DNA of 64,000 bases, from contig KV454012.1 of the NCBI GenBank assembly GCA_001661245.1, positions 124,001 through 188,000 of the forward strand, in the 5' to 3' direction. This document shows, in pieces, positions 42,400-54,900 of this stretch. Made by a program: the position numbers and the translations under genes. The stretch is from Pachysolen tannophilus NRRL Y-2460 (taxonomy: Eukaryota > Ascomycota > Pichiomycetes > Alaninales > Pachysolenaceae). How positions within the stretch are numbered: the stretch's first letter is position 1; every line of letters begins with the position of its first letter. Below the pieces are notes generated by a model. It was not told the DNA's origin and searched no databases. It saw nothing but the letters and a program-made list of their open reading frames with translations.

Positions 42400-42774
42400 T
42401 ATATTTAAGGAGTTACTTTTTTTTTTCTTTTTCCTGTTTTTCTTTTACCAAGTAATATATATGTTATTTTAAAATTATCAATAATAAATAGAGGTAAACC
42501 TTAAAGTTATATATATAACTTTTGACATAGTTGAATCAAGATCATAGCTAAAAGAAAATTAAGTTTAGTTACCTTCATCCCTATTCTATCGTTCTAAAGC
42601 AATCGGTCCCTTTCCGGTACACAAAATTTAAACATTATTTTTCAGTCTTTAATTTTTTCCTTTTTTTTTTTTTTTTATATATCTTATTTTATATTTTACT
42701 CCTATCATTCTTTAAATCAGGTTATTCAAATTTTATTTAATTAAACATACACAAAACATATACAGATAGATGGA
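42400..42774. other. Convergent intergenic region
   Basis: 375 bp between the BED gene and the C2H2 gene, AT-rich, with an imperfect T17 tract. No gene seen. Confidence 0.45.
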
Positions 42775-45700
42775 TTAACTATAAGAAATAGGAATATTAG
42801 TCTTTTGTCTCTTAGCCAGTGAATCTGTGTTTGATTTTGCAGATAAATCATCATCATTATTGCTACTATTGCTAAATGAACGATAGGTTAAACTTGTAGC
42901 TGCAATAGGGGGAGCAACGACGCTATTGCCATTGCTATTGCTATTGGTTTTCTCATTTCCAACAGAACTAGATATTGGTGGTAAATGGTAACCTCTAGTA
43001 GTGGTTGATAAATTTGATAGTGAATGGTGATCTCCATTTGTTGCAAATTTATTATCGCTTCTGCCTGTATTATAACCATTTTCATGATCATTATGATTGC
43101 TACTACTATTATTAATATTATTATCGTTATTATTTCTATATTTGAAACTTGAACTATCAATCAAATTCGAAGAAATATTTTTGGAAGCTGATCCATTGGG
43201 CAAAATTGGCGGTAAAATTATTTTCTGCTGGCTGTTTGAGTTTTCGTTAAATTGGTTACGATTTTTGATAGTCAATGATTCATTATGTTTCAGTTGCAAT
43301 TGACTTAAGGAACTATTATGATCATGAGGCGCTCCATAAGCACGATCAAAAATTAATTTCGGTGGGATTTGATGTTCTCTAGTGTTTATAATATTGTTAT
43401 TGTAGAGACCAGAATACTGATGATGATTGTTTATGTAATTAGCATTTTGATTGTTATCATATACCATTCCAGATGGTTTTGTTTGAGCAGAAATAGGAGA
43501 CGAGGCACCACAATTGTCTTTTGCTAAACGAGGTTTTTCATCTATACATGAACTGCTGCGCTGACGTGCAACGGGATGATCCAATACAGGTGAAGATAAT
43601 GATGTCTCAGTTCCAGTCGGTATAAATGAATGAGTAAAAGTTTCAGGATCTCTTAGATCTAAAGTTTCGTAAATTTGTTGCATTGCTTTCTTAAGGCCTT
43701 TGACAAAGTTTTTAAAAGAATCCAAATTCTCGTTTTTTTCTTCAATTAATAAATTGATATTACTAACAGCAGGATCTGCAACAAAAATATTTAACCAATT
43801 AATTAAAGCGATTTCAAAATTTTTTAGATAATGATAATATTTCAAGTCTTGACTTAAAATCTTAGATAATGGAGGATATTCAATTGGTGTTTTAAAATCC
43901 AGATCAATTTGCAAATCAGTAGTAATATTTTTAGATCTAATTTTTTCACTGTTTGAAATAAATTCAGCAACGTTAATACTGTTACTTCTCCTTTGAAATT
44001 TAGTGTTACGATCAACATTATTATCCAGATTGTGCTTACGTTGTTCAATAAGTTCAGATGCAACATTGATCCCAGCTTCATCAAGAAAATATAAGATAAC
44101 ACCTAATATAGGATTTTCTAAAAAACTTTCCAAACTTAATATTAAACTGTCACTACTATTATAGCTTCCACTTGTCTTGAATGAATCATTGCTCAAATTG
44201 AATAACCGATATCTATAATTAACCAATATTCTAATAATTGTCAAGAAATTTTCAATTAAAAATCCAATTATTAATTTTTTACTTGAAGGTAAACTTAAAA
44301 AATTTTTACAATCAACCAAAGTATTGTTTAAATTAACAAATGATAGAGCAAGTGTAGGCAACATAGTGACACCAATATTATTATTAATGATGAATGTACT
44401 AGGGAATGGTTGTTCAATAAAATTTGTAATGTTTTTCGTAATATCATCAACGGACAATATTTTAGTATCATCATTTCTCAAGTTGATATAATCCTGTAAT
44501 ATGAAAGGTCTTCTCAGTATACGTTCACCTTTGTTATTAAATTCATCTCTGGCTTGATAATTAAATTCTTTTAAAGTTAAACTTAACATTATCCAATTGA
44601 ATTGATCTTTTGGTAAGAAAAGATAATTTGAAATTAAATCCACAAATTTCAAAGGACAATTTATCATAATTTTTCTTTTAACCAATATTAACATATTTAA
44701 AAATTGAATATATGGCAAATTATTGATTAATTTATTACTGACAGTCCAACTTCCTTGATGATCATTTTTAGAAAAAACAGTTAAATTTTGAACACCATCA
44801 TTCAATAGACCAATAGTTTGACTAATATTAAATTGATTATTTTGTTGTTGATTTGCAGAATCATTATTTTCAAAACTAAAAGATTTATTTGCCAAAATTA
44901 TTGAATTATGCAAAAAATTTCTATTACCAGAGAAAAAAGATGTAGTTACCACAGGATAAGAAGTTGATAATTTATCAAAATGTGTAACATTACAATCTTT
45001 ATCAAGCATTATTCTAAACTCATTGAGTAAACTATTAATAATTATTCGATCAATTAAACCCAATTTTTTAAATAATTTTGAACCACTTGGTTCACCGTTA
45101 ATGTCTTTATTATATTTGTATAAATTGGCACTAACGGTTAAATTTTTTAAAACATCTGCTAATGAATAACTATGAACTTGACCATCTTCAATTGGTAATA
45201 TTTTATTCAATAAGAATGAATGTAAAATACTAACTGGCAGTTTATGTACATATGAATATTGTGAAATTATTATAAAAGCATGCCAATAATTAAGTCTAAC
45301 TGGGAAAATTCTTTCAGATAATTGATAAATTGTTAAAGGTACACCATTATTTAAAACTTTCCCCTCATTTAATATCTGTGTGATTATAACATTATTTAAA
45401 TAAGCAAATAAAGTATCTATATCCACAGCGATATTTTCTTTTAAAAAAATTTGATCAAAATAATTATCAAAATAATCGAAATAAACATAACAAAGCATTA
45501 TAACATTTTCCACAAATTCATCTATATTTTCACTATTATAATCTATTGAATCACTGTTTATCTTATCCATTATTATAGACCAACTTTTATTGAACAACTT
45601 TATTGCATCTGTTATACAATTATTTTCATTTGCTCCAACGCATAATATTATATAAAGTAATTCATTACGTTCTGTCAAATTAATAATTCTATCAAATTTA

Positions 45701-46631
45701 AATAATGGTAAAATATTATGACATCTTGTTGCATAAATTAAAAAATAATTACAAAGTGGATTTGTAATTTGATATGGATAAGTCAAATAATTAAATTTTT
45801 TACACAATGTTAATACTGAAATAATATTTTTTTCTGTCAAGATATTTTGTGGAATATTACTTGTTGATGGTTGTTTTATTGCCTTCAAGATATCGGAGTT
45901 GTCTATGGTATATCCAGTAGCCGCCAATGCCAACGCAGAAGAAGAAGATGAAGAAGATGCTGAAGACAGGGAATATGTTTGGTGGTGTGAGTTCTGTGAG
46001 TTCTGCTGGTGTTGCAGTGACAGTGCACCTGGCGGCGCTCCTGATTGTGCACTCGATTGCGCTCCTGATTGCGCTCCTGTCAGTCCTGGCACTCCTGGCA
46101 CTCCCATTGACCCCAGCGATCCAATCCTAGCAGAAGGAGAATTCACTCCATCATTAATCAATGTTGTAACTGAAAAAACTTTCCCAGTTCCATTTGAATT
46201 CAGATTCATACCACCACCATTCATTTTAGCATCAAGTACTGTTGAATGAATAAACCCCTGATCATTCAAATGACCATTCATTCCACCGCTACCACTACCA
46301 CTACCACTACCATTACCATTACCGCCGTTATGACTATTACTTTTAAGTGTAACGCCATGTACTGTACGACAATGTCTTTGTAAAAGGTCTCTTCTTGCAA
46401 AAGCGCTTGAGCAAATCTTACAATCAAAAGGTTTTTCTAAATAAATAAAAAAAAAAATAAAAATAAAAAAAGTTAGTATTCGATAAAAAATAATTTTTTT
46501 AATCCCATCAAGAAATAATAACTTCATCACTTACCCTTGGTATGAATCTTTTCGTGACGTAACCTGTGCTCATGTCTTGAAAAACAACGAGCACAAAAAG
46601 AACAAATATGTTTCTTTGGAGTTGGACCCAT
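42775..46631 (-). CDS. C2H2 zinc-finger transcription regulator with fungal-specific domain (two exons)
   Basis: Exon 1 is 46535-46631, exon 2 is 42775-46436, giving 1252 aa. The intron falls between two C2H2 fingers. Exon 1 encodes MGPTPKKHICSFCARCFSRH and HEKIHTK. Exon 2 continues EKPFDCKICSSAFARRDLL and QRHCRTVHG, so splicing restores the classic linker HTKEKPF. This paired-finger N-terminus resembles Adr1 and related carbon-source regulators. A fungal_trans-like helical domain (from CNYFLIYATRCHNILPLFKF) spans roughly residues 230-780. The C-terminal 400 residues are Asn/Ser-rich. I cannot name an orthologue; Sdd4/YGR067C/Adr1-type relatives are possible. Confidence 0.85.
46437..46534 (-). 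other. Intron of the C2H2 regulator gene
   Basis: 98 nt. GTAAGT at the 5' end, TACTAAC (rc of 46472-46478), TTTAG at the 3' end. It separates finger 1 and finger 2. Confidence 0.92.
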
Positions 46632-46684
46632 AATAAAAGAAAAATACCCCAAAAAATAAAATGAAAAAAAAACAAAACCAAAGA

Positions 46685-46717
<33 letters not shown>

Positions 46718-47507
46718 AACAAAAAATATGATTTAAATGATAATTTAATTACTTATAATTAGCCAATTAACCAACCAAGATGCATCCATATAGAGAAATA
46801 TTAATATATATATATATATATATATTTTATATAATTTAAATTAAAATATAAAGTATATATAAGTTAAATAATATAAAATAGCGTATGGAGGGGTTCTGGT
46901 TAGCTTGATGATAGCATGTATGCAAAGAAGTGGGGACAATAACAGCGGAGAACTTACAGAGGCAATCTGTCATTTCCGACTCGCTCATTTAAGCTTGGGT
47001 ACACGGGCACCGAGAGAGAAAGGGGAAATTTTTACTTTTGCAGCTCGGAGAAGCTTGTCCGCGGGGTTGTTCTTTGTTGCGTGCACTCTGCGTATGCTTA
47101 CTTTTGTGTTTGTGCGCTCTGGGGTAAATTTTTTTTTGCTTTTATTGCTTTTTTTTTTAGTTTTTTTTTTTTTGTGCCCGCTGTTGCAAAATTAAGGTTG
47201 CAATGTATTACGAGGAGAAGAAGGAGGAGGAGGGGTCACTCACTCACTCACTCACTCGCTGAACTTCTTTTTTTGTTTTTTTTTTTCGTTTCTTGCTATT
47301 TGCGCACTTGCGTATTTAATAGCGGTACGCAATTTGCGGAAAGCTTTTTTTTTTTTAACTTTTTGTGGTCGTGTGGGCGCGTATCAAATATACTTTAATA
47401 TACTTAAATATACTTTATATATAAAGTATATTAAAGTATATTGTAAGAGGTTTTCCTTTTTATATAATCTAATCTAATTAATTAATTAATTTATTTATTT
47501 ATTTATT
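46632..47507. promoter_or_regulatory. Divergent intergenic region, C2H2 regulator and NDUFA12
   Basis: 876 bp. It contains a poly(A) run near 46690-46713, CGGAGAA at 46946-46952, a CACT microsatellite near 47236-47257, and a 46-bp near-perfect palindrome at 47397-47442 just before NDUFA12. Short ORFs here (46905-47195) are low complexity and not supported. Confidence 0.5.
47397..47442. repeat. 46-bp near-perfect palindrome
   Basis: Two 23-nt arms pair with a single mismatch (47406/47433) around the centre at 47419/47420, rich in AATATACTTTA. It ends 66 bp before the NDUFA12 start. Confidence 0.8.
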
Positions 47508-47933
47508 ATGTCATCATCACTTGCTAGGACGGTCCGGAATTTTTGGAGAAATGGGATTAAGCGCTCTTTGATTCAGATTGCTACAATAAATGATACGAAA
47601 TCTGGAGATTTGGTTGGAATAGATGATTTTGGTAATAAATTTTATGAAACAAAAAATGAAGAAGAAATTCATTTAAGAACAAGATGGGTTGAATATTCGA
47701 ATTTTTGGAGACCAGATATTTCACAAGTGGAACCGGGCTGGCATTATTGGTTGGGTTATGGAACTGATATTCCTCCAAATCAATTGCAACCAAATTTAAA
47801 ATCGATTAAAGCTTATCCTGAACCTCCAAGACATATGGATAATTTGACTTTTACTGATGGAGCATACATTCCTTATAACACAGCAAGGCCAAAGACCCAG
47901 ACATGGCAACCAAAAGTAGCTGAACGTGTTTGA
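47508..47933 (+). CDS. NDUFA12: Complex I NDUFA12 (B17.2) subunit
   Basis: 141 aa from the ATG at 47508. The hallmark stretches are LVGIDDFGNKFYETKNEEE, RTRWVEYSNF and the block WHYWLGYGTDIPP. A C-terminal proline-rich PYNTARPKTQTWQPKV follows. Ortholog of human NDUFA12 (DAP13), a peripheral-arm accessory subunit that replaces the assembly factor NDUFAF2 in the N module. Together with NDUFS6 it shows this yeast keeps complex I. Start choice fits the short hydrophilic N-terminus with basic residues. Confidence 0.94.
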   Translation: MSSSLARTVRNFWRNGIKRSLIQIATINDTKSGDLVGIDDFGNKFYETKNEEEIHLRTRWVEYSNFWRPDISQVEPGWHYWLGYGTDIPPNQLQPNLKSIKAYPEPPRHMDNLTFTDGAYIPYNTARPKTQTWQPKVAERV

Positions 47934-47999
47934 TAAGTTTATTTTATTTATTTATTTATTTATTTATTTTATTTATTTATTTTATTTTATTTATTTTAT

Positions 48000-49130
48000 T
48001 TACAATACATTTTTATCACTTGCAAAAGTAGCAGCAACAATTAAGGGGAATACAATAGTAACGTCCGCGTAAACTTTGACACTGTGTGCCGTGGCTTTGA
48101 TTTTCCCCCATGAAACAGCTTCATCTGGTCTAGCGCCTGCATCTGATCCATCAAATTCTTGTCCAGTATTGATATAAACTGCCCAATCTGCTCCATTTCT
48201 CATAAGACAAGCATTTGCAATATGATGCTTTATTAATCCGCCTCCTAGAATTAACATTCCAGCCCGGCTGGATTCCATAGACATTGAATTGATTTTTCTA
48301 ATATCATTTACAATATCAATTCTAAGTTGCTTTGGTGAAGCTTTAAAAGTATGGAAAAAAAGCATATCTCCAATTGATCCATCTGTAAGAGCAGGACAAA
48401 AAACTGGAATTTTATTCTTATGTGCCCAGTATAATACCGATGATTCATCATTAATTTCTTTACCAAGTCTATCTATAACTTTTGAAGGTGTCCAAATAAA
48501 AGATGAAGAATCAAGAGCTTCAGATCCATTTTTTTTAACAGATTCTTCTTGCTCTTCTAACATCTTATCTAAAATTGGAACAATCCATTCTTCAAATTTA
48601 CAATAATTATCATTAGGAACTAATAAATTACCAATTCTATTCATACCTTGATCTCTTAATTTAGATCCAGAAAGGCTAAATTCACCCATATAAGTAGGAG
48701 CAAGACATTTTATCAAATCTTCTTCAATCCCTCCTGCACTAGCCACTACAGCACTCACCATCTTATGTTGTACCAAAAATCTTAAAGTATCTCTTAAACC
48801 TGAAGAAATTAAATTTGAAGTATAACCCATAAATATTGTGGTCTTTTGATATCCTTGATCATCAAATTCACCTTTCCTATCATGCTCTTCCAATTCATCA
48901 ACATGTTTACCTCTCCATTGTCTCATTTCATCAATTATATCACAAGCCTCAGATAATGATGAAGCTTGGAATCCCATAGTTTTCATACCTTTAATCAAAT
49001 CTTTAGCTCTGCTATTAAAAGCTTCCGGCTTTGAATAATCAATACCTTTCACTTCTACTGCATCTTCTGGAACAGGAACCGAGTTAACAAACACAGCATC
49101 CGTTGCCAAATCTGGAAGCTTGTCAGACAT
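48000..49130 (-). CDS. DYS1: Deoxyhypusine synthase
   Basis: 376 aa from the ATG at 49130. It makes deoxyhypusine on the translation factor eIF5A from spermidine, NAD-dependent. Family blocks are present: [40 protein letters not shown], the NAD-site region [12 protein letters not shown], and [19 protein letters not shown] with the catalytic Lys343 in WGKI. The usual fungal length is about 370-390 aa, and no breaks are seen. Upstream lie CACTACC (49295-49301) and two TCATGTGA sites (49307-49314 and 49324-49331). Its 3' end converges closely with NDUFA12. Confidence 0.97.
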   Translation of the reverse strand: MSDKLPDLATDAVFVNSVPVPEDAVEVKGIDYSKPEAFNSRAKDLIKGMKTMGFQASSLSEACDIIDEMRQWRGKHVDELEEHDRKGEFDDQGYQKTTIFMGYTSNLISSGLRDTLRFLVQHKMVSAVVASAGGIEEDLIKCLAPTYMGEFSLSGSKLRDQGMNRIGNLLVPNDNYCKFEEWIVPILDKMLEEQEESVKKNGSEALDSSSFIWTPSKVIDRLGKEINDESSVLYWAHKNKIPVFCPALTDGSIGDMLFFHTFKASPKQLRIDIVNDIRKINSMSMESSRAGMLILGGGLIKHHIANACLMRNGADWAVYINTGQEFDGSDAGARPDEAVSWGKIKATAHSVKVYADVTIVFPLIVAATFASDKNVL

Positions 49131-49172
49131 CTTTACTAATTACTTAAACTTTATTTAAAATAATAAAAATAC

Positions 49173-49203
<31 letters not shown>

Positions 49204-49382
49204 GAGAGATAAAATAAAATAGAAAGTGAAAAGTTTTTTTTTTTTTTTTAATTTATTTAATGATTTCCTTTTTGAGATATTTGCAGTTTACACGCACTAC
49301 CAAGAATCATGTGACCAACCAGATCATGTGATCTTGTTTTTCTTTTTTTTTTTTTGCAAGAATGAAATGAATGATAGGTAAA

Positions 49383-50906
49383 CTAAATGGTTTCTCCGAT
49401 TGGTTTAAAAATGAGTTTACACTCATGGCCCTTGGGATGAGTTGTATATTTGTCAACCATTTGCATCTTGTCATTGTAGTCAAAAGAGTCATCTAGAAAA
49501 GTACTAAATCTTGGATATAATCCACAAAGTATAAGTTTCATTTCTTCTACAGCAAGATTCATACCAATACACATTCTGACACCTGCTCCAAAAGTCATCA
49601 TTTGGCGATTCATAATTTTTAATTGTTCTTTATCTTCGATTAGCCATCTTTCTGGGTTAAATTTTTCAGGATCAGGGAAAATTTCTGGATCTCTATGTAA
49701 TGTAAAAGGTTGCATTGATACTATTGTATTTGCAGGAATTAAAACTTCTGGAGTTTCTTTTGAACCTCTCCATTTAAAACCTTGTTTAGGAGAAATTCTT
49801 GGTTCTTGGCCTGGAATAGATGCGTGTAATCTATATGTTTCATTTAAAACTGCATTCAAATAAGGTAACTCATCAATTTCTTGGTATAATGGTGGTCTAA
49901 AATCTGCATCTTTAAAATCAATTTTTGAAGATAATTCATTTTGTAAAAATTTTTGACATTCTGGGTTCTTGGATAACTCCCAAAGACAATAAGCCAATGT
50001 AATACCAGTTGTTTGATGTCCTGCTGCAATATGATCCTGAATTTCTGCAGCAACTTCTAATGGAGATTTCCCACCTTCACTCAAGACTTTTGTTAAAGTA
50101 TTTTGTTCATCTTGTAAATCAGAAAGAGTGAATAAAGTTTGTTGCTTTATCCAATCCGATGCTACAGCAGAAGCTTTTTCAATTGCTTTTGAAATGGCAA
50201 AACGTCTCCATTGAGGTAATAAAGTAGTCCAAAACCAAGCACTTGACTGTAATCTAAACAGATTTAAAATTTCCATTCCATAACCATCAGGATCAGATAA
50301 AAGTAAACGAGCATTTTGTTTACCAAAACTAAAACATGAAACAACATCCATTGCCATCATTTGAAATAAATTATAAACTTCAACGGATTCTGATTCTTGA
50401 CGTCTTTTATTAATAATTTGAAGTGTTTGAGATACAATATCACGTACCATTGGTTGAATATCATTTGATGTAACACTTGTCTTTGAATAAAATTTATGAG
50501 AAATTTTACGACTATCTTTATGTTCTCTCCTGGTAAGTAATGAAAAAGAATTAAATACACCATACAGACCAAATTCTTTATAAAAATTGGATTTATCAAA
50601 ATTATCAACATAAATATTTTTAATATAACTTGAATCAGAAATATCAATTTCATCAGGACCAATTCTTATCACAGGCCCATATTTCTTATGTAATTCATGA
50701 ACAACCTTATTTCTTTGCTCTGACCAAGTAATATATAAGATCCAATATTTAGTTAAACATGCAATTTTTGGACCTGGAATCTTTTTAAGTGGATGAAGAA
50801 AAATCGGGTAAAGCAAAAAATGGTAAACAATAATACCGAAAAATATAATCAGTAAGATTCGGATCAATTCTTCATGCGCCAATACAGCATTAAAGTTAAC
50901 CCCCAT
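49383..50906 (-). CDS. Cytochrome P450 monooxygenase, class II membrane-bound
   Basis: 507 aa from the ATG at 50906 (MGVNFNAVLAHEELI). An N-terminal membrane anchor (about residues 15-35) is followed by a PLKKIPGPK proline-rich hinge. The I-helix AGHQTT lies near residue 295, the K-helix ETYR near 360, PERW near 425, and the heme-binding loop FGAGVRMCIG with Cys446 near the C-terminus. All essential P450 residues are present. It is not Erg11, Erg5 or Dit2 by these motifs; substrate unknown. It is transcribed divergently from a PDR-type drug exporter, which suggests a detoxification or secondary-metabolite context. That link is an inference. Confidence 0.9.
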   Translation of the reverse strand: MGVNFNAVLAHEELIRILLIIFFGIIVYHFLLYPIFLHPLKKIPGPKIACLTKYWILYITWSEQRNKVVHELHKKYGPVIRIGPDEIDISDSSYIKNIYVDNFDKSNFYKEFGLYGVFNSFSLLTRREHKDSRKISHKFYSKTSVTSNDIQPMVRDIVSQTLQIINKRRQESESVEVYNLFQMMAMDVVSCFSFGKQNARLLLSDPDGYGMEILNLFRLQSSAWFWTTLLPQWRRFAISKAIEKASAVASDWIKQQTLFTLSDLQDEQNTLTKVLSEGGKSPLEVAAEIQDHIAAGHQTTGITLAYCLWELSKNPECQKFLQNELSSKIDFKDADFRPPLYQEIDELPYLNAVLNETYRLHASIPGQEPRISPKQGFKWRGSKETPEVLIPANTIVSMQPFTLHRDPEIFPDPEKFNPERWLIEDKEQLKIMNRQMMTFGAGVRMCIGMNLAVEEMKLILCGLYPRFSTFLDDSFDYNDKMQMVDKYTTHPKGHECKLIFKPIGETI

Positions 50907-51970
50907 TTCTTTTTTTTTTTTTATCAACCTACTACAACAACAACAACAACAATATTAATAATAAATAAACAAAGAAATTAATGAAAAGATTAAGGGTAAA
51001 ACAAAAAAAAAAAGTTTATATAAATCTTAAAAAATAAATAAAACTGCCCAAACCCTTGTTTTAACAAATTTGTTCCTTCTTTGCCTATTGTTTGTTCTTC
51101 GCCTATTGTTCCACCTTATCTTTCTTATCACAAATTGACAGAGAAAAACCGGACAAAAACATTTATTTTCCTTTTTAGGCAACGTCTCGGAAAAAAAGAT
51201 TAATTCCGCTTTCCAACACACATATAGGAGATAGGACATAAATAATATAATATAAATATATATATGACCAATTAGCAAGTTAAATTTAAATCTGTCAAAT
51301 CATTAAAGTATTAATTAAAAAAGAAAAGTAGAAAAGTGGTTAAAAAAGTATTAAGCTTTTTTAAGGGATAATCGAAAAAAATCAATCTAGTTGCTTTTTT
51401 CTTCTTTTAGCTTCTAGTGTCTTTCAACTAAATTTCTTAATGTTTTATTTTTTTTTTGACCTTCCACTAATTTCACAATGTAAACAAAGTTAATGCAAAA
51501 GGTAAAAAAAAATAAATGTTTTATGCTATGTGACATCTCATCGTCTTATTTCCCTTACTTCCTAAACCCTAACTACTGTCGGGAGGTTTCAGCAAATCAG
51601 AACCATTCAAACTCTTGGGAAATAACTTTTATTGATAATATTGATTAACTCAGCCGTATGTACGGACTCGTTCTTCTATTTCTTTTTCGGAACCAAAACT
51701 TCTTCCTAACTTCCTGCGGCTTCAAAATTTTTCAACCCATAAAAGACATATACATATACATATATATATATATTAGTAAATATCTATATTTAAATTTAAA
51801 AAAAAATTAATATATATATATATATATATATCTTAGAGGAGCTAAAAGTTGTAGCTTTTTCTTTTCAGAACTAGTTTTAAATTGTACTGATTCTTTAAGT
51901 TTGTAAGAAGAAAGAAAAAAAATTTTTCTTTTTTTTGGCTTGCTGATTTAGTGGTTAGTTTTTTAACAAG
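50907..51970. promoter_or_regulatory. Shared divergent region, P450 and PDR-type ABC transporter
   Basis: 1.06 kb with no gene. It contains CCGTA-TG-TACGG at 51656-51667 (everted CGG half-sites as bound by Zn2Cys6 regulators), AAACCCTAA (Tbf1-like) at 51563-51571, further CGG/CCG triplets near 51185-51215 and 51688-51720, and TA microsatellites near 51800-51830. Confidence 0.55.
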
Positions 51971-54900
51971 ATGTCTTCTGAAGAGAGTAAAATTGATGAG
52001 ATATCTGTGAAATCAGGTAATTCTTCAATTTTGGAAGATAATGTTGAGAATTATCGTGGGTTTGATGATCTGGCCGATGAACGGGTGAAAGGGCTTGCTA
52101 GACAGTTGACAGAAGCTTCTGAAAGTAATAGTGTTGGTAGAGGTTCTTTAACTCAAGAAGAAATTGAAGAAGGAAGAGTAGTTCCTAATTATAGTAGGCA
52201 GTTGGTAAGAACTTTAACTTCGATGTCTGAAGTTCCTGGTGTTAGTACTTTCCAAGAGGGAATTGATCCAAGGTTGGACCCAAACTCTGATGAATTTAAT
52301 TCTAAATTTTGGATCAAGAATTTAAGAAAATTAATTGATTCAGACCCTGATTATTATAAACCTGCTTCATTAGGTATTGCTTATAAAGATTTAAGAGCTT
52401 ATGGTATTGCTGTTGATGCAGATTATCAAACAAATGTAATCAATGCTCCTTTTAAAGTTTTGAAAAATTGTTACGATTCAGTGCTAAAGAGAAATGATAA
52501 ATCAAGATATTTTGATATCTTGAAACCAATGGATGCTTTAATTAAACCGGGAGAAGTCACTGTGGTATTGGGTAGACCTGGTGCAGGTTGTTCTACATTG
52601 TTGAAAACTATTGCAGCACAAACGCATGGATTTCATGTAGCTAAAGAATCTCAAATAAGTTATGACGGTATATCAACAAAAGATATTAAAAAATTTTATA
52701 GAGGTGATGTGATTTATAGTGCTGAAACTGATGTACATTTCCCACATTTAAGAGTAGGTGATACTTTAGAATTTGCCGCAAGAATGAGAACTCCTCAAAA
52801 TAGAGTTCCAGGTGTTGATAGAGAAGCTTATGCAAAACATTTGGCAGCTGTATATATGGCCACATATGGTTTAACTCATACCTATAATACAAAAGTTGGT
52901 AATGATTTGGTTAGAGGTGTCTCCGGTGGTGAAAGGAAAAGAGTCTCAATTGCAGAAGTTGCTCTTTCAGGTGCATCACTTCAATGTTGGGATAATGCAA
53001 CAAGAGGTTTGGATGCAGCTACTGCTTTGGAATTTATTAAAGCATTGAAAACTTCTGCTATGATCTTGGATGCAACACCTTTAATTGCCATTTATCAATG
53101 TTCTCAGGATTCTTATGATTTATTCGATAACGTTATTGTCCTATATGAAGGTTATCAAATTTATTTTGGTCCAGGTAATAAAGCTAAAAGATTTTTCCTT
53201 AATATGGGTTATGACTGTCCTCCAAGACAAACAACTGCAGATTTCTTAACATCTTTAACAAATCCAGTTGAAAGAGTTGCTAAAAAGGGGTTTGAAAATA
53301 AAGTACCAAAAACTCCTAAAGAATTTTCTGAATATTGGAGAGCTTCTCCTGAATATCAAGAATTGATAAAGGAAATCGATTCTTATCTTGAACACAACAA
53401 AATCACCAACACTGCTGATGAATTCAAGGCTTCACATGTAGCCAGACAATCAAGACATATGAGACCAAGATCACCATATACAGTTTCTTATTTTATGCAA
53501 GTTCGAAATATCATGAAAAGAAACTTTTTAAGATTACAAGGTGATCCTTCAGTTACAATTTTTTCTGTGTTTGGTAATTCCACAATGGCTTTCATCTTAT
53601 CATCAATTTTCTATAACTTGCCCAAGGCTACTCAATCGTTTTATTACAGAGGTGCAGCAATGTTCTTGGCTGTTTTATTTAATTCTTTCCTGTCCTTATT
53701 GGAAATTATGAGTTTGTTTGAAGCAAGAAGAATTGTTGAAAAACACAAACAATTTGCTTTATATCATCCATCTGCCGATGCTTTAGCATCTGTAATGTCC
53801 GAAGTGCCTCCAAAACTTTTAACCTCTATTGCATTCAATTTGATCTATTATTTCTTGGTTAATTTCAGAAGAGAACCTGGCAGGTTTTTCTTTTATTTCT
53901 TGATGAATATTGTTGCAACTTTCGCAATGTCTCATTTATTTAGAACAATTGGTGCTGCTTCTACTTCTTTGCCTCAGGCTATGACTCCTGCCTCAGTTTT
54001 ATTGTTGGGATTGACCATTTTCACAGGTTTTGTTATTCCAACAACAGATATGTTAGGTTGGTCTAGGTGGATCAATTACATTAACCCAATCGGTTATGTA
54101 TTTGAAGCATTGATGGCAAATGAATTTAATGGTGTTACTTACGAATGTTCAGACTTAATTCCAAGTGGTGGTTCATATGATAGTGCTTCTTTAACGAATA
54201 GGGTTTGTTCTGTTGTTGGATCAATTTCTGGTCAAGACACCGTTTCTGGAACCCGTTTCTTAAATTTATCATACGAATATTATGATTCACATAGATGGAG
54301 AAACTTTGGTATAGCTATAGCATTTGTTGTTTTCTTCTTGTTTATTTATTTGACTTTCACTGAGTTCAATGAAGCTTCCAAGCAAAAAGGTGAAGTTATC
54401 TTATTCCAACAGGGAACTTTGAGAAAGCTTAAAAAGGAACAAAAGGCTAAAGCTAGTATAAAATCTGATCTCGAAGCTACTAGTACCAGTGAAAAAATTT
54501 CCGTTGACGATCAACTCGATGATAATAACCAAGCAGAAGTCGGAAATTTAGTTGCTGGTAAAGATATTTTCCATTGGAGAGATGTTTGCTACGATATCAA
54601 AATCAAAAATGAAACTAGGAGGATTTTGAATTCTGTTGACGGGTGGGTTAAACCTGGTACGTTGACTGCTTTGATGGGAGCCTCAGGTGCCGGTAAAACG
54701 ACCTTGTTAGATGTCTTGGCAAATCGTGTCACCATGGGTGTTGTTACAGGTGATATGTTTGTTAATGGTAGATTAAGAGATTCTTCATTCCAGAGATCCA
54801 CTGGTTATGTTCAACAGCAGGATTTACACTTGCAAACTTCTACTGTCCGTGAAGCTTTATTATTTTCAGCCTATTTGCGTCAACCTCTGTCAATTTCGAA

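Noticed and set aside
46905-47398. Two overlapping + strand ORFs upstream of NDUFA12
   Set aside because: They read through T-runs and a CACT microsatellite, lack homology and overlap each other; they are chance ORFs in a divergent promoter.
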